A stretch of DNA of 6,913 nucleotides from an uncultured Dehalococcoidia bacterium (lineage in GTDB: Bacteria > Chloroflexota > Dehalococcoidia > Tepidiformales > Tepidiformaceae). A model generated the notes under the pieces. It ran no database searches. It saw only the letters and a program-made list of their open reading frames with translations, and was not told the origin of the DNA. The position numbers and the translations under genes were made by a program. The DNA lies in assembly GCA_937954195.1 (NCBI GenBank), contig CALFYR010000652.1, forward strand, positions 1 to 6,913. Reading direction: 5' to 3'. Below are positions 6,329-6,913 of the stretch, piece after piece (position 1 is the stretch's first letter; every line of letters starts with the position of its first letter).

Positions 6329-6913
6329 CTAGTTGATGTTGGTCGCGATAGTCCAGGTGACGGACGACGGACCGGTGATGGCGATCCAGTAGGCGTCGCC
6401 AGTGTTGAGGGAGGTCAGGTCGTTCGCGCCAGGCACATTCACGCCGGACGGGAAGTACCCGAGCCACTGCTGAGCCGCAGCGTCCCAGCCGTAGATGGCA
6501 GTCACGCTGGCGGAGATGTCGTTACCACCCGGGTTCTGGCCACCGTCGCCCGTACCAGTGAGAGCGTCGCTGACGGAGATGCCGTCGGCGCCGGCCCACG
6601 TGATGAGGCTCCAGCGGAAGTTGAGGGTGTAGCTCATGGTGTTCGACAGGTCGATGACGCGGTCGAAGCCGATGTTGCCTTCGTCGTCGTGAGCGATGGT
6701 GAGAACGTTCACGATGCCGAGGAGGCTGTTGCTGACCTTGATCCAGGCCTGGCATTCGTCGGTCTGGCCTTCACCCGCGAGCGGGCTGAGCGGGAACTCG
6801 AGGATGCCGGTGGCAGCCGGGTTGTTGGCCGCAACGGAGAAGGTGGTGACGCCGGTCGCGAACTGCTTGCCATCGTTGATGGTGCCGCCGCCGGACTGGC
6901 CGATGATGATGCC
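6329..6913 (-). CDS. C-terminal part of a probable exported Chloroflexota-type protein (5' partial)
   Basis: The frame is open from the right edge of the window to TAG at 6331-6329, giving 194 residues. The GTG at 6712 is only an internal codon: upstream of it the frame continues with protein-like sequence, including FSVAANNPAATGILEFPLSP and AWIKVSNSLLGIVNVL, so the gene starts beyond the window. The visible part has two regions. The first is a beta-rich segment with a single cysteine (in DECQAW) that could be the end of an immunoglobulin-like or similar domain. The second is a C-terminal module of about 95 residues with WSLITWAG, SVTAIYGWD, WLGYFPSG, GDAYWIAITG and a final TWTIATNIN. As I recall, this second module recurs at the C-termini of secreted Chloroflexota proteins; its role is unknown. 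No membrane anchor follows. The stop lies 114 bases before the PDTG gene on the same strand, so the two are probably co-transcribed. Confidence 0.85.
   Translation of the reverse strand, partial: GIIIGQSGGGTINDGKQFATGVTTFSVAANNPAATGILEFPLSPLAGEGQTDECQAWIKVSNSLLGIVNVLTIAHDDEGNIGFDRVIDLSNTMSYTLNFRWSLITWAGADGISVSDALTGTGDGGQNPGGNDISASVTAIYGWDAAAQQWLGYFPSGVNVPGANDLTSLNTGDAYWIAITGPSSVTWTIATNIN

Overview
This is a GC-rich window in which almost every base is accounted for. It most resembles a Chloroflexota genome, and within that phylum perhaps a Dehalococcoidia/Tepidiforma-like lineage. That placement is an inference from protein style. It rests on a very large soluble multi-GAF hybrid histidine kinase, secreted proteins with Thr/Pro-rich linkers and a PDTG-type C-terminal anchor, and a C-terminal module ending in a GdaYWI...TWT-like motif. 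There is no rRNA, tRNA or other phylogenetic marker to confirm it.

Layout: (1) Positions 1-252 (+) are the C-terminal end of a proline-rich protein that enters from the left edge. (2) Positions 253-444 are a gap with no gene; it holds a small hairpin just upstream of the next start codon. (3) Positions 445-5493 (+) are one 1682-residue sensor kinase. It has seven GAF-like modules in tandem, then PAS, HisKA, HATPase and a C-terminal receiver, and no membrane segment or signal peptide. (4) Positions 5494-5653 are the junction between convergent genes. It carries a heptad-repeat inverted repeat (5495-5589) and a perfect 12-bp hairpin (5599-5626) that probably terminates transcription from both sides. 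(5) Positions 5654-6214 (-) encode a small secreted protein with a beta-type domain and a sortase-like anchoring tail. (6) Positions 6215-6328 are a 114-base spacer with an RBS and a long imperfect hairpin. (7) Positions 6329-6913 (-) are the C-terminal part of a larger, probably exported protein that runs off the right edge.

The two minus-strand genes look like a small surface-protein operon, read from the right-edge gene into the PDTG protein. The kinase is transcribed towards them but is separated by the terminator, so there is no direct evidence that it regulates them. No separate response regulator, DNA-binding domain, Hpt protein or sortase is visible, so the kinase's downstream partner and the anchoring enzyme must lie elsewhere. 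The most notable features are the seven-GAF architecture, the heptad-built inverted repeat, and the structured spacer between the two surface-protein genes. I see no evidence for a wholly new system.
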